64,000 bases of DNA from Anaerobacillus alkalidiazotrophicus (GCF_001866055.1 NZ_MLQS01000002.1:1-64000); one strand, 5' to 3'. Positions 47,254 to 62,235 are shown, numbered from the stretch's first letter. A program made the numbers and translations. Notes: generated by a model not told the origin, from the letters alone.

Positions 47254-48135
47254 TTGACAGCAAATCAAGATATGCAAGTTGTGATTATTACAGGGATGTC
47301 AGGTGCGGGGAAAACAGTTGCTGTACAAAGCTTAGAAGATTTAGGCTTCTTTTGTGTTGATAACCTTCCGCCAGCACTAATTCCTAAGTTTATTGATTTA
47401 ATAGATAATTCTGGCAACAGAATGAAAAAAGTTGCATTAGTTATTGATCTAAGAGGTCGTGAATTTTTCGACCAGTTGTTTCAAGCGATAGACTATTTAG
47501 GAACTGTAGCTGAAGTTAATGTGCAAATTATCTTCTTAGATGCTGAAGATAGTAAACTTGTACAACGCTATAAAGAGACGCGGCGTTCACATCCGTTAGC
47601 TCCAAAAGGCCTTCCATTAGAAGGAATTCGAAGTGAGCGTGAAATGCTAGAAGAGTTAAAAGGGCAAGCTCAACAGATCATAGATACAACTGATTTAAAG
47701 CCTATTCAACTAAGAGAAAAAATAATTCAACGCTTCTCAGCTTCTGAACAAAACTCCTTCTCAGTAAATGTCATGTCGTTTGGATTTAAATATGGGATGC
47801 CAATCGATGCAGATCTTGTGATGGATGTACGCTTCTTGCCAAATCCTCATTACATCGATCATATGCGCCCGAAAACAGGTTTAGATGAAGAGGTTTCAAC
47901 ATATGTCATGAAATGGACTGAAACTCAACAATTTGTTGAGAAACTAGATAGTTTATTAACCTTCATGTTACCACAGTATAAACGAGAAGGAAAAAGTCAG
48001 GTTGTAATCGGAATAGGTTGTACAGGTGGGAAACATCGTTCGGTTACATTAGCTGAATATTTTGGAAAGAAATATGCGCAAGACTATACGACGTTTATTA
48101 CACACCGAGATTCTCAAAAATGGAAGGTAAAATAA
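47254..48135 (+). CDS. rapZ: RapZ-family nucleotide-binding protein (YvcJ)
   Basis: 293 residues. Walker A GMSGAGKT (14-21), Walker B-like LVIDLRG, the [20 protein letters not shown] block, and the C-terminal [12 protein letters not shown] that binds GlcN6P or RNA in E. coli RapZ. In B. subtilis YvcJ is a GTPase affecting competence. TTG start with GGGAGGAAG upstream. Followed 1 bp later by yvcK. Confidence 0.95.
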   Translation: MTANQDMQVVIITGMSGAGKTVAVQSLEDLGFFCVDNLPPALIPKFIDLIDNSGNRMKKVALVIDLRGREFFDQLFQAIDYLGTVAEVNVQIIFLDAEDSKLVQRYKETRRSHPLAPKGLPLEGIRSEREMLEELKGQAQQIIDTTDLKPIQLREKIIQRFSASEQNSFSVNVMSFGFKYGMPIDADLVMDVRFLPNPHYIDHMRPKTGLDEEVSTYVMKWTETQQFVEKLDSLLTFMLPQYKREGKSQVVIGIGCTGGKHRSVTLAEYFGKKYAQDYTTFITHRDSQKWKVK

Positions 48136-48136
48136 A

Positions 48137-49081
48137 GTGGAAATGACAAATATCGTAGTTATCGGCGGTGGAACAGGTCTTTCTGCAATTTTACGAGGGT
48201 TAAAAACATTTCCAGTAGATATTACCGCAATTGTCACTGTAGCTGACGATGGTGGAAGTTCAGGACGTTTACGTAAAGAGTTAGATATCCCACCACCTGG
48301 GGATGTACGGAATGTTCTCGTAGCGTTATCTGAAGTGGAACCCCTTGTAGAAGAACTTTTTCAACATCGTTTTCAAAACGGGCATGGACTTTCGGGTCAT
48401 TCGTTAGGGAACTTGCTTTTAGCAGGGATGACTTCAATTACGGGTGATTTTGCTAAAGGAGTACATGAATTGAGCCGTGTATTAAATGTTCGCGGAAAAG
48501 TATTGCCAGCTGCTAATCAGAGCATTGTTCTAAAGGCGGAAATGACTGATGGAAGTATTGTTGTTGGCGAATCAACGATTCCTGAGGTTAAGAAAAAAAT
48601 TAAGCGAGTGTTTCTAACTCCTGAAAATGTAAAACCGTTACCCGAGACTCTTAAGGCAATACGTAAGGCAGACTTAATTGTTATAGGTCCTGGCAGTCTT
48701 TATACAAGTGTACTTCCTAATTTATTGGTACCTGGAATTGCAGATGAAATAAAAAAATCGACTGCCAAAAAGGTGTACATTTGTAATGTAATGACTCAGC
48801 CAGGTGAAACCGATGATTACACTGTCAGTGACCATATTGGAGCATTAGTATCTCATGTGGGTTCCGGTATTATTGAAACAGTCATTGCCAATGATCAAGA
48901 AATAGATAAGAAACATTTAGAACAATACGAGAAGGAAGGGGCAAAAGAAGTACTCATTGATAGAGAGAAACTTCAGAAGTTGCCTTATCAAGTAGTAACT
49001 GATCAACTATTAATATACAAAGATAATTACCTGCGCCATGACGCTATTAGGCTATCGCAAGTATTATTGTCACTATTATAA
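48137..49081 (+). CDS. glmR: YvcK/GlmR, UDP-sugar-binding gluconeogenesis and cell-wall factor
   Basis: 314 residues, CofD-like fold. Seen: VVIGGGTGLSAILRGLK, ADDGGSSGRLRKELDIPPPGD, NLLLAGM and VIGPGSLYTSVLPNLLVPGI. YvcK binds UDP-GlcNAc and steers carbon to cell-wall precursors during gluconeogenic growth. GTG start (an ATG lies two codons on) with GGAAGG upstream in the rapZ end. Part of the yvcI-rapZ-yvcK-whiA cluster. Confidence 0.95.
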   Translation: MEMTNIVVIGGGTGLSAILRGLKTFPVDITAIVTVADDGGSSGRLRKELDIPPPGDVRNVLVALSEVEPLVEELFQHRFQNGHGLSGHSLGNLLLAGMTSITGDFAKGVHELSRVLNVRGKVLPAANQSIVLKAEMTDGSIVVGESTIPEVKKKIKRVFLTPENVKPLPETLKAIRKADLIVIGPGSLYTSVLPNLLVPGIADEIKKSTAKKVYICNVMTQPGETDDYTVSDHIGALVSHVGSGIIETVIANDQEIDKKHLEQYEKEGAKEVLIDREKLQKLPYQVVTDQLLIYKDNYLRHDAIRLSQVLLSLL

Positions 49082-49210
49082 AATTTGATTTGTTATATTA
49101 GATGTTGAAATAAAAGGGAAGTATGGTAAGATGCATACCAATATGTGCTCCTTCTCTAGTAATTACTTAGAGGGAAACAACTCTAAAATATAGATAAAGG
49201 GGGGACTATT

Positions 49211-50164
49211 TTGTCTTCTTTCGCAGCTATGACAAAAAAAGAATTAACACAACTAGATACTGATGGGTGTTGCGCGAAAGCAGAATTAGCTGCCCTTATC
49301 CGGATGAATGGTGTTTTATCTTTTAGCAATAAGCAACTAGTTTTAGATATCTCTACTGAAAATGCTGCTATTGCAAGGCGAATATATACATTAATAAAAA
49401 AGACGTTTCCGATACATGTAGAGCTTCTCGTCCGAAAAAAAATGAGGTTGAAGAAGAATAATGTTTATTTAGTTAGAATTTCACAACAAGCACAAAAGCT
49501 TCTCGAAAACTTAGGGATTATGGAGGAAGGTTATCAATTTATTAGGCAAATTTCATCTGAAATAATAAACGATAATTGTTGTAAACGTGCTTATTTACGA
49601 GGTGCCTTTTTAGCTGGTGGTTCAGTAAACCATCCAGAAACTTCTTCCTACCATTTAGAGGTGTTTTCGCTTTATGAAGAGCATAATCAATCCTTGTGTG
49701 AATTAGTAAATTCCTACGATTTAAATGCAAAAGTGTTAGAACGGAAAAAAGGCTTCATTGTCTATATTAAAGAAGGTGAAAAGATTACCGAATTTCTAAA
49801 TGTAATTGGTGCACACCAAGCTTTACTTTTTTTCGAAGATGTAAGGATCATGAAAGACATGAGAAACTCTGTTAATCGTCTTGTTAACTGTGAAACCGCT
49901 AACTTAAATAAAACCGTAGGGGCAGCAATGCGTCAGGTAGAAAATATCCGTTTTATCCAAAAGGAAGTAGGTCTTCATATCCTTCCAGAAAAATTAAGGG
50001 AAATTGCAGAATTACGAGTTAAACACCAAGATGTAACATTAAAAGAGTTGGGTGAAATGGTTTCTACAGGTAAAGTAAGTAAATCTGGAGTCAACCATCG
50101 CCTAAGAAAAATTGATGAATTTGCAAATAAACTTCGTGCGGGTGAAACCCACCACCGTTATTAA
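49211..50164 (+). CDS. whiA: DNA-binding protein WhiA
   Basis: 317 residues. The N-terminal part is a degenerate LAGLIDADG homing-endonuclease fold ([20 protein letters not shown]) and the C-terminal HTH is [25 protein letters not shown]. It acts in division and chromosome segregation in B. subtilis. TTG start with AAAGGGGGG 7 nt upstream. crh follows 192 bp later. Confidence 0.95.
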   Translation: MSSFAAMTKKELTQLDTDGCCAKAELAALIRMNGVLSFSNKQLVLDISTENAAIARRIYTLIKKTFPIHVELLVRKKMRLKKNNVYLVRISQQAQKLLENLGIMEEGYQFIRQISSEIINDNCCKRAYLRGAFLAGGSVNHPETSSYHLEVFSLYEEHNQSLCELVNSYDLNAKVLERKKGFIVYIKEGEKITEFLNVIGAHQALLFFEDVRIMKDMRNSVNRLVNCETANLNKTVGAAMRQVENIRFIQKEVGLHILPEKLREIAELRVKHQDVTLKELGEMVSTGKVSKSGVNHRLRKIDEFANKLRAGETHHRY

Positions 50165-50356
50165 ACGTAGTATAGAAAAGTACAGAGCACTTGTTCATCG
50201 AGGAAGTAAAAAGAGCCTTTGACTCTCAACTTATCGTAAAACGGGTGAAGGATAAGTAAAATCGATACGGAGCAGAGATAGAAATACTGTTCCAAGTCGT
50301 AAAAGTTAAGCGCTATTATTAAAACGAATATGAAAAAAAGAATAGGAGGAAAAGAA

Positions 50357-50614
50357 ATGGTAGAAAAAACAGTTGTAGTTAAACTTAAATCTGGACTACA
50401 AGCAAGACCTGCAGCGTTATTTGTGCAAGAAGCAAATAAATTTAGTTCTGAAATTTTTATTGAAAAAGAAGGTAGAAAAGTTAATGCCAAAAGTATTATG
50501 GGAATTATGAGTTTAGCTGTAGGTTCTGGAAAAGAAATTACTCTTGTCATTGATGGTAAAGACGAAGAAGAAGCGTTGGACGCTTTAATTTCATTTGTTG
50601 AAAAAGAAGAGTAG
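50357..50614 (+). CDS. crh: HPr-like catabolite repression protein Crh
   Basis: 85 residues, HPr fold. Residue 15 is Gln (SGLQARPAA) where HPr has the phospho-accepting His, and Ser46 is kept (KVNAKSIMGIMSLAV). This combination identifies Crh: it is phosphorylated only by HprK (31.2 kb) and serves as a CcpA cofactor. ATG 50357 has AGGAGG 7 nt upstream. Monocistronic or the end of the whiA transcript, with a terminator at 50762-50787. Confidence 0.96.
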   Translation: MVEKTVVVKLKSGLQARPAALFVQEANKFSSEIFIEKEGRKVNAKSIMGIMSLAVGSGKEITLVIDGKDEEEALDALISFVEKEE

Positions 50615-50761
50615 GTATATTAGAGATATAGGATGCATAAAAAGAAGCTAGGTCGAAACCTAGACCGTTCAGTTTTGGGAGAGAAAAAGTGAATTCACAA
50701 ACTAAATAACGGATAATTTCGCATTCAAATTCCATACAAGTTAACATTGTAATTAGCATAC

Positions 50762-50787
50762 AAAACGCACAGATCTGTGCGTTTTTA
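50762..50787. terminator. Perfect palindromic terminator after crh
   Basis: AAAACGCACA-GATC-TGTGCGTTTTT, symmetric and so possibly bidirectional. Confidence 0.85.
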
Positions 50788-50825
50788 TCCTGTTTTCTTT
50801 TCTTATTGCACTAATGCTCTGCTAA

Positions 50826-51003
50826 CGGACACAGTGGACCTTATTTTACCGATTTGATCAAATAATTAGAGCTATCGGACATGAGGTACGTTATTTCATG
50901 AAAATCTGCTATATTTGGTGCTAAATTAAGTAAATAACGAACCTGATGTCCGCTACCCCTTTTAAAATACTCCTTTGTTCACAAATAACGGCTCTCTTGT
51001 CCG
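50826..51003. repeat. Four-word dyad element, copy 2 (forward-forward-reverse-reverse)
   Basis: The CGGACA-N9-TTATTT word occurs forward at 50826 and 50876 and in reverse at 50932 and 50983. Offsets 50, 56 and 51 bp reproduce those of the copy at 35833 (50, 56, 50). Spacer sequences are unrelated to that copy. Confidence 0.9.
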
Positions 51004-51409
51004 ATAAACACCGCTTTTTATATCCAAATAGAGGTGATGGTAGATACAATTAAAGAAAATAGTAAAGTCATTAAACAGCAATATTCTTAAACACCCCATT
51101 AATTTCTTGTTCTATTTTAGTTTCCGAATAATTAGCAACGCTTTTAGCATATGAAATAAAAGAGGAACATAAATCTATGTGTCTTGTCTAAACGATTTGC
51201 TAAATCCCTTGCTAATTTTAGTATAAAGCTAAACCAAACATTGATATAACAACAAAAAATAGCGTACCATATCCTATGTGAATTGGACGCTATTTCTATT
51301 GCTAGTTGTTATTTTCTCTCCGAAAACTGAACCCGTTAGTCGAAACCTTAGCTTCTTTTTTTATCTTCTAGGAAAGAATAGATTATACTACTTGTGGAAC
51401 TAAAGGTGT
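51004..51409. other. Gene-free AT-rich interval
   Basis: No supported ORF or structured element recognised between the dyad element and the TCTAGCTCCAG repeat. Confidence 0.4.
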
Positions 51410-51482
51410 CTAGCTCCAGCGCCTACGAGCTCGGTCACTTCAGTCCTTTTCGCTCGTGACCAAGGCGCTTACGCTTTTCTTT
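51410..51482. repeat. 'TCTAGCTCCAGCGCC' interspersed repeat, copy 2, at the clpP 3' end
   Basis: TCTAGCTCCAGCGCCTACGA, CTCGGTCACTTCAG, then GCTCGTGACCAAGGCGCTTA and CGCTTTTCTTTTT ending at the clpP stop. GAGCTCGGTCAC/GTGACCA and GCGCC/GGCGC give a strong stem that could end the clpP transcript. Confidence 0.8.
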
Positions 51483-52067
51483 TTATTTCTTTTGAGTGAG
51501 TACCTCATCGATTAATCCGTATTCTTTTGCTGCTGGTGCTGTCATAAAGTTATCACGATCTGTATCACGTTGGATAATTTCAATCGGTTGACCAGTACGT
51601 TCTGATAGGATTTCGTTTAACTTTTCGCGCATTTCGATAATACGTTTCGCATGGATCGCAATATCAGATGCTTGACCCTGTGTACCCCCTAATGGCTGAT
51701 GGATCATTACTTCACTGTTTGGTAAGGCAAAACGTTTACCTTTTTCACCAGCGGCTAGTAAAAATGCCCCCATTGAAGCTGCCATCCCGATACAAATTGT
51801 TGAAACTTGAGGTTTAATAAACTGCATTGTATCGTAAATTGCCATTCCAGCTGTAATTGAACCACCTGGACTGTTAATGTATAAAGAGATGTCTTTTTCT
51901 GGATCTTCTGCAGCTAAGAAGAGTAATTGTGAGACAATTGAATTAGCAACATTGTCATCAATAGCACTTCCTAACATAATAATGCGATCTTTTAGAAGGC
52001 GCGAGTAAATGTCATACGCGCGTTCACCACGATTTGTTTGTTCAATAACTGTAGGGATTAAGTTCAC
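51483..52067 (-). CDS. clpP: ATP-dependent Clp protease proteolytic subunit
   Basis: 194 residues. Catalytic triad Ser98 (GMAASMGA), His123 (MIHQPLGG) and Asp172. It forms the tetradecameric barrel that works with ClpC, ClpX or ClpE. GTG start at 52067 with AGGAGG and a 7-8-nt spacing gives [19 protein letters not shown]; the longer frame to 52136 has no homology. The upstream promoter overlaps a CtsR operator, so it is heat-shock controlled. It is the only large minus-strand gene after 5 kb. Confidence 0.98.
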   Translation of the reverse strand: MNLIPTVIEQTNRGERAYDIYSRLLKDRIIMLGSAIDDNVANSIVSQLLFLAAEDPEKDISLYINSPGGSITAGMAIYDTMQFIKPQVSTICIGMAASMGAFLLAAGEKGKRFALPNSEVMIHQPLGGTQGQASDIAIHAKRIIEMREKLNEILSERTGQPIEIIQRDTDRDNFMTAPAAKEYGLIDEVLTQKK

Positions 52068-52165
52068 GATAATTCCTCCTTTTTTTGTGAAAAAAATTCG
52101 ATTAATTGATACTTGTGGAAAAACTTCACCTTTCAATGGCGCTTAGTAAACGTTTTGGTATGTAT

Positions 52166-52194
52166 ATCATAATATAAAGGTCAGTGAAGGTCAA
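52166..52194 (-). promoter_or_regulatory. clpP promoter
   Basis: On the minus strand TTGACC (52194-52189), 17-bp spacer, TATGAT (52171-52166). The -35 is inside the CtsR operator. Confidence 0.8.
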
Positions 52195-52195
52195 A
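52179..52195 (+). promoter_or_regulatory. CtsR operator of clpP
   Basis: GGTCAGT-GAA-GGTCAAA: the second heptad is a full match and the first 5 of 7 to the CtsR box RGTCAAA-NAN-RGTCAAA. CtsR is the class III heat-shock repressor of clp genes in Bacillales. Confidence 0.85.
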
Positions 52196-52655
52196 GTTTT
52201 TGCATCGATATGTTTATATACTTCGATGAAATTTCCATAAGTCCTTCAAGAAACGCCTCTAATCTTTAATACATATTCATCTTTTCCGAAACTATTCAAT
52301 TTAAAACAAGGAAAGTTTGGTGGTCTTCTAAAAAATAGAGATCCTAGTTAATTTCAGAGTAAGAATTAAAGTCAGTTAAGGTACAAGCCTTTTAGCTGCT
52401 ATATCGATAAAAAAATTGAAAGAATGAAAGATAGGGTGTTCGAAAAAAAAAATTCCCGAAAAGTCAATAAAATTAAGGTTTATTGGAATTGAGACGAGAA
52501 GAGAGTGAATAAAATTAAGATATATCCAGATAAAAATGTTTTTGGTGTATAGCGTGAACTACTCACCATTTAACTTTGACGAAATTTAAAGTGGGAGCTT
52601 CTTAGTTCCGTGAAAGAAACCTATTATTTCCCACTTACTGTTGGGCTTTTCCCTT
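52196..52655. other. Gene-free interval with a terminator-like hairpin
   Basis: No ORF. AAGTGGGA (52589) pairs with TCCCACTT (52629), and CCCA..TGGGCTTTT (52630-52650) could end a transcript just before the miniature element. Confidence 0.4.
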
Positions 52656-52812
52656 TATCCCACTCTTAAGGGGCAGTAAGACCCCCACCTCAAAACTTAA
52701 GAAAGTCAAAAAGTTTAGGTGGAGGATTAACTACCCCTAAAGGTGCGATAAGTTAAACTAACAATCAGTGGGGGATGAAGAAAAACCCCCACTGATTGAA
52801 GTTCAGCTTTAT
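52656..52812. repeat. Two-hairpin miniature element, copy 4
   Basis: 157 bp from TTATCCCACTCTTAAGGGGC to ACTGATTGAAGTTCAGCTTTAT, collinear with copy 3. It lies ~100 bp ahead of sigL. Confidence 0.9.
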
Positions 52813-52908
52813 ACGTTTTAAGAAGGGGTATTCTTTCGGAGAAGTTAAATATTTAGAAAGCACTGAAAACTATTGAATATTATGATAGAGTTCAGAGGAG
52901 GATGTATA

Positions 52909-54249
52909 ATGAATATGGGGTTTGGTTTGTATCAACAAAAATCGATGAACCTTGCGATGACTAGCGAACTAAGACAAGCGATTTCCATTTTACAATATTC
53001 AACTCAAGAATTATTATCTTTTTTAGAAGAACAACATCTTGATAACCCCCTTCTTGAATTAAAGGTTAAAAGTGTTGTTGATAGTCAAATGGACCAATCG
53101 GATAGTCGAAATGAAGCATACGACGATTCGAAGGTCTATGAAGGTGATAGTATATCTCCTTTTGATAATATTAGTAAAAATGATACTAACCTACATGAGT
53201 ACCTTTTAAGGCAAATTTGTTATCTGCCATTAACCGAAAAAGAAAAGAACTTAGTAAAGTATTTAATCTACTCAATTGATGAAAATGGATACTTATCGAT
53301 AAAGATAGAAGAAGTCTCAAAGAAATTATCAATTTCATGTGAAGAAATATTGGAAGGTTTGGATATATTACAATCATTAGATCCATGTGGCGTTGGAGCT
53401 AGATCTCTTCAAGAATGCCTATTACTGCAATTACAGAACTTAAAGCCTAGAGATAACATTGCAGAAGCAATTGTCCAAAATTATTTGGATTTGTTTGCAG
53501 AAAAAAGGTGGAAAGAAATTACTAAAAAATTGTCTATCTCTATGGAAGAAGTTCAGAGGGTCTCCGATCTTTTACAAACATTACAACCAAAGCCTGGTTC
53601 TGTTTTCCACGATGAGCCACTTTCATACATTTATCCCGATATTAATGTTGAATTAATAGAAGGAGAGCTAATGGTTATAACGAATGATCGTTTGTTACCC
53701 AATATATCGATCAATAGAGAATATTGTCAACTTCTTCAACAAGCAAATGATGAAAAGGCAACTAAATACCTTCACCAAAAGTATCAACAAATATTGTGGT
53801 TGTTAAAAAGTATTAATCAACGTCAATCAACACTACTCAAGGTTACAAAAGCAATTGCGAATTATCAAAAAGAGTTTTTTATTTACGGGTATGAGTATTT
53901 GAAACCGTTAACGCTAAAAGAAATAGCTGCAGCTGTTAACATGCATGAATCGACGGTGAGTCGAGTAACCACACAAAAATATGTTCAAACGCCTAAAGGG
54001 GTATTTGAGTTAAAATTCTTTTTTAGTGCGGGGCTAAATGGTGAAGGTAGACGAAACACCTCATCGCTTTCTGTAAAAGAAGTGATCAAAAAAATAGTCG
54101 ATAACGAAAACAAACAAGATCCTCTTTCGGACAAAGAAATTGTATCAATTCTAGAAAAAGATTATTCTATTCAAGTTTCTAGAAGGACGGTAAACAAATA
54201 TCGAGATGAACTAAAGATACCTTCATCAATCAAACGAAAACGGTTTTAG
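52909..54249 (+). CDS. sigL: RNA polymerase sigma-54 factor (SigL)
   Basis: 446 residues. The N-terminal Gln-rich activator-interacting region (LYQQKSMNLAMTSELRQAISILQYS), the core-binding domain, the HTH (MHESTVSRVTTQKYVQTPKG) and the C-terminal RpoN box (SRRTVNKYRDELKIPSS) are all present. It needs AAA+ activators such as RocR, LevR or AcoR types. ATG 52909 has AGAGGAGGATG upstream and gives MNMGFGLYQQ; ATGs further upstream lack an SD. Confidence 0.96.
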   Translation: MNMGFGLYQQKSMNLAMTSELRQAISILQYSTQELLSFLEEQHLDNPLLELKVKSVVDSQMDQSDSRNEAYDDSKVYEGDSISPFDNISKNDTNLHEYLLRQICYLPLTEKEKNLVKYLIYSIDENGYLSIKIEEVSKKLSISCEEILEGLDILQSLDPCGVGARSLQECLLLQLQNLKPRDNIAEAIVQNYLDLFAEKRWKEITKKLSISMEEVQRVSDLLQTLQPKPGSVFHDEPLSYIYPDINVELIEGELMVITNDRLLPNISINREYCQLLQQANDEKATKYLHQKYQQILWLLKSINQRQSTLLKVTKAIANYQKEFFIYGYEYLKPLTLKEIAAAVNMHESTVSRVTTQKYVQTPKGVFELKFFFSAGLNGEGRRNTSSLSVKEVIKKIVDNENKQDPLSDKEIVSILEKDYSIQVSRRTVNKYRDELKIPSSIKRKRF

Positions 54250-54291
54250 AAAGTGGTTTTGTTCGTCTTATTATAATATCGGAGGAGTTTT

Positions 54292-54549
54292 ATGGAGATT
54301 ACGTATTATTCAAAGGATAATTGTTCCCTTTGCGATAAAGGGCTGATCATATTAGAAAGGATACAAAGAGATTTTCCATTCACAGTAAAAGTCGTTAATA
54401 TTTATGAAGATGATGCTTTATTAGAAAAATACCAAATCATGATTCCTGTCGTAGAAATTGAAGGGGTAGAAGTAGATTCTGGAATTTTATCAGAAGAAAG
54501 AATACGATTTTTTTTCGAAAATAAAATACACAATATGAATGGATGTTAG
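54292..54549 (+). CDS. Glutaredoxin-like (DUF836) small redox protein
   Basis: 85 residues with a thioredoxin fold: the N-terminal YYSKDNCSLCDKG with CxxC (Cys11, Cys14) and the cis-Pro in IMIPVVEIEGVEVDSG. It probably reduces a disulfide; partner unknown. GGAGGAG precedes the ATG, 42 bp after sigL, so the two may be cotranscribed. Bacillaceae often carry such a gene between sigL and cggR. Confidence 0.88.
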   Translation: MEITYYSKDNCSLCDKGLIILERIQRDFPFTVKVVNIYEDDALLEKYQIMIPVVEIEGVEVDSGILSEERIRFFFENKIHNMNGC

Positions 54550-54764
54550 ATTTCACCAAAAATTCGATTAAAACGCTTACAATTGTGACAATTATTTAAT
54601 TTATGTAAAAACAAATGAAATACACTTGAATACGTAGGTAATCCTTGTTACACTAATTTTGGTAATAAGGATTATTTTACTTTAATAAGCTTTTCATTGT
54701 TTTATTGAAATTTTTTGAAAGTTTAATAGAGTGAAGTTTGGATTACATATTTTTTTAACCCTTA

Positions 54765-54800
54765 TGGGACACAATATGTCTATGAGGGACTTATTATGTC
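54765..54800 (+). promoter_or_regulatory. CggR operator upstream of cggR-gapA
   Basis: GGGAC-N6-TGTC-N4-AGGGAC-N6-TGTC, matching the tandem CggR operator CGGGACN6TGTCN4CGGGACN6TGTC with exact spacing. CggR releases it in the presence of fructose-1,6-bisphosphate. Confidence 0.93.
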
Positions 54801-54839
54801 CTTTTACAAAGCATAGACAAAGCAAATAAGGGGAAGGTT

Positions 54840-55871
54840 ATGAGAGTATTATTAGACGTTCAAAAAAAATTATTACCTGATCTTTTGAAAGTTTTATCGT
54901 TAAGGTATCGTATTTTAAGGTTTATTAGTTTGATGCAACCTATAGGGAGAAGGAGTTTATCATCAAGCTTAGGAATGTCAGAGCGAGTTTTGCGAAGTGA
55001 AGTAACTTTTTTAAAGGAACAAGGCTTAGTCGATATCGCAACGTCCGGTATGACTTTAACTGATGAAGGCAAAGTTTTACTTCTCCAATTAGAAGAAATT
55101 ATGAAAGACGTTTTTGATTTGAAAAAGGTCGAGGACCAATTAAAGCAAAGTCTTGACCTATCTGAAGTTTTCATTATTCCAGGAGATAGCGACAAAGATC
55201 CTTGGGTGAAAAAAGAGATGGGGCGTACAACGGTTCAATTAATCAAAAGATTTTTACAGGGTGAGGAACGAAAGATTGTTGCAATCACTGGTGGAAAAAC
55301 GATTGCTGCGGTTGCAGAAATGATGACTCCGGACAAGCAAATGAAGGAAACGTTATTTTTGCCAGCTCGTGGTGGGTTAGGTGAACAAGTTGAAAACCAA
55401 GCCAATACGATATGTGCTACAATTGCTACAAAAGCAATGGGGCATTATCGCTTACTCCATGTACCTGATCAAATTAGTAAAGAATCGTATAAGTCATTAA
55501 TGGAAGAACCAAAAATCAAAGAGATATTAGACCAAATTCGTTCAGCTAATTTAGTTGTTCACGGGATTGGAGAAGCAAGGACAATGGCAGAGCGTAGAAG
55601 CTCTACAGATGAAGTTTTACATAAACTGAGTGAAAAACATGCAGTCGCAGAAGCTTTTGGTTATTATTTTAACCAAGTCGGGGATATTATCCATAAAGTC
55701 ACAACCATTGGATTGCAATTAGAGGATATGACGAATTCAAAGTGTGTTGTCGCAGTAGCTGGTGGCTCTTCAAAAGCACAAGCGATACTCGCTTATATGA
55801 AACAGAAAAAAAGCAACATTTTGGTTACCGATGAAGGCGCTGCAAAATCACTATTAAAAATCCATTCATAA
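54840..55871 (+). CDS. cggR: Central glycolytic genes regulator CggR
   Basis: 343 residues, SorC/DeoR family. The N-terminal winged HTH (GRRSLSSSLGMSERVLRSEV) is followed by the sugar-phosphate-binding domain with GGKTIAAVAEMM, PARGGLGEQVENQANTI and VAGGSSKAQAILAY. It represses the cggR-gapA-pgk-tpiA-gpmI-eno operon through the operator 40 bp upstream. AAGGGGAAGGTT precedes the ATG. Confidence 0.96.
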   Translation: MRVLLDVQKKLLPDLLKVLSLRYRILRFISLMQPIGRRSLSSSLGMSERVLRSEVTFLKEQGLVDIATSGMTLTDEGKVLLLQLEEIMKDVFDLKKVEDQLKQSLDLSEVFIIPGDSDKDPWVKKEMGRTTVQLIKRFLQGEERKIVAITGGKTIAAVAEMMTPDKQMKETLFLPARGGLGEQVENQANTICATIATKAMGHYRLLHVPDQISKESYKSLMEEPKIKEILDQIRSANLVVHGIGEARTMAERRSSTDEVLHKLSEKHAVAEAFGYYFNQVGDIIHKVTTIGLQLEDMTNSKCVVAVAGGSSKAQAILAYMKQKKSNILVTDEGAAKSLLKIHS

Positions 55872-56015
55872 AATTTATTTTTTTATGGATACTAGAACTT
55901 AGGTATTTCATTTAGAATGATAAAAACAAAAGCAAAACTCAAGTTTTTAAACATTCTACACTAAATTGTTATTTAGGGTTTTCCCTTTATATATATAAAG
56001 TTTCAGCTATTTTAA

Positions 56016-57038
<1,023 letters not shown>

Positions 57039-57094
57039 TTTCCAAGCAATACCAAAGGAAAAGAATATTTTTTGACGAATATAGTAACAGTGGC

Positions 57095-57128
57095 AGAGGA
57101 GAAGGGAACGAGTTTCTCGCTCCTCTTT
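57095..57128 (+). terminator. Hairpin between gapA and pgk
   Basis: AGAGGAG..CTCCTCTTT with an inner CGAGTTTCTCG stem. In B. subtilis partial termination after gapA makes its mRNA more abundant; a similar role is inferred. Confidence 0.6.
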
Positions 57129-57259
57129 CCAATGTTAGGGTAATGAAGATTGAGAATTCTAAATGTTAATCAATTTAGCTTAGCTAATACATAAAACATT
57201 TCGACATTCTAGATCATTCGACATTTTATATTTTTCATTTAAGAAGGAGGGTTTCACTT

Positions 57260-58444
57260 ATGAACAAGAAATCAGTTCGTGATATCGATGTAAAAGGAAA
57301 ACGTGTATTTTGCCGTGTTGACTTCAACGTACCTATGAGCGACAACCAGGTAAATGATGATACACGTATTCGTGCTGCTCTTCCAACAATTCAATTTTTA
57401 ATGGAAAAAGGAGCAAAAGTAATTTTAGCTAGTCATTTAGGTCGTCCTAAAGGCCAAGTAAACGAAGAAATGCGCTTAACTGCTGTTGCAACTCGCTTAA
57501 GTGAATTATTAGGTAAGCCAGTTGTAAAAACAGACGAAGCTTATGGTGAAGCTGTTGAAAACGCAATTTCTGATCTTGCCGAAGGTGACGTTTTACTACT
57601 AGAAAACGTTCGTTTCTATCCAGGTGAGGAGAAAAACGATCCTGAATTAGCCAAAGCTTTTGCTAACCTTGCTGACATTTATGTAAATGATGCTTTCGGT
57701 GCTGCACACCGTGCTCACGCTTCAACTGAAGGTATTGCTCATCATATTCCAGCAGTATCTGGTTTATTAATGGAAAAAGAATTAGATGTCTTAGGAAAAG
57801 CATTATTAGATCCAGACCGTCCGTTTACAGCAATTATCGGTGGATCAAAAGTAAAAGATAAAATCGGTGTAATCGAAAACCTTCTTGAGAAAGTTGATAA
57901 CTTAATTATCGGTGGTGGTCTAGCATTTACTTTTACAAAAGCTGCTGGACATAACATTGGAAGTTCTCTTCTTGAAGAAGACAAAATTGAATTAGCTAAG
58001 TCATTTATGGAAAAAGCAAAGGAAAAAGGCGTAAACTTCTACATGCAAGAAGACGTTGTTGTTGCTGATAAATTTGCAGCTGACGCTACGACTCAAGTTG
58101 TTGATGTTGATTCTATTCCTGATGGCTGGATGGGCTTAGATATCGGACCTAAAACAGTAGATACGTACCGTAAAGTAATTGCAGAATCGAAGCTTGTAAT
58201 TTGGAACGGACCAATGGGAGTATTCGAAATGGAAGCATTTGAAAATGGTACAAAAGCTGTTGCGACAGCATTAGCAGATGCTCAAAATACTTACACAGTT
58301 ATCGGTGGTGGAGACTCAGCTGCAGCAGTTGAAAAGTTTGATTTAGCTGCAAGTATGGATCACATCTCTACAGGTGGCGGAGCTTCATTAGAATTCATGG
58401 AAGGTAAACAACTTCCAGGTGTAGTTGCTTTAAACGATAAGTAA
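57260..58444 (+). CDS. pgk: Phosphoglycerate kinase
   Basis: 394 residues. Seen: [63 protein letters not shown] and the C-domain [13 protein letters not shown] nucleotide site. Produces ATP from 1,3-bisphosphoglycerate. AGAAGGAGG precedes the ATG. Second enzyme of the glycolytic operon. Confidence 0.98.
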   Translation: MNKKSVRDIDVKGKRVFCRVDFNVPMSDNQVNDDTRIRAALPTIQFLMEKGAKVILASHLGRPKGQVNEEMRLTAVATRLSELLGKPVVKTDEAYGEAVENAISDLAEGDVLLLENVRFYPGEEKNDPELAKAFANLADIYVNDAFGAAHRAHASTEGIAHHIPAVSGLLMEKELDVLGKALLDPDRPFTAIIGGSKVKDKIGVIENLLEKVDNLIIGGGLAFTFTKAAGHNIGSSLLEEDKIELAKSFMEKAKEKGVNFYMQEDVVVADKFAADATTQVVDVDSIPDGWMGLDIGPKTVDTYRKVIAESKLVIWNGPMGVFEMEAFENGTKAVATALADAQNTYTVIGGGDSAAAVEKFDLAASMDHISTGGGASLEFMEGKQLPGVVALNDK

Positions 58445-58528
58445 ATAGGATTTGTGAAAAAATAGGGTGAAATGAAATGCTTATAATGACTTTCAAAAAA
58501 CTCTATTGTTTCCATTCAACATTTCTAG

Positions 58529-60839
<2,311 letters not shown>

Positions 60840-60860
60840 CCTTTATGAATTAGTAGCTAA

Positions 60861-62222
<1,362 letters not shown>

Positions 62223-62235
62223 TATCTTTTCATAG

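Noticed and set aside
50161..50550. 129-codon minus-strand ORF opposite crh
   Set aside because: Shadow of crh; no SD and no family.
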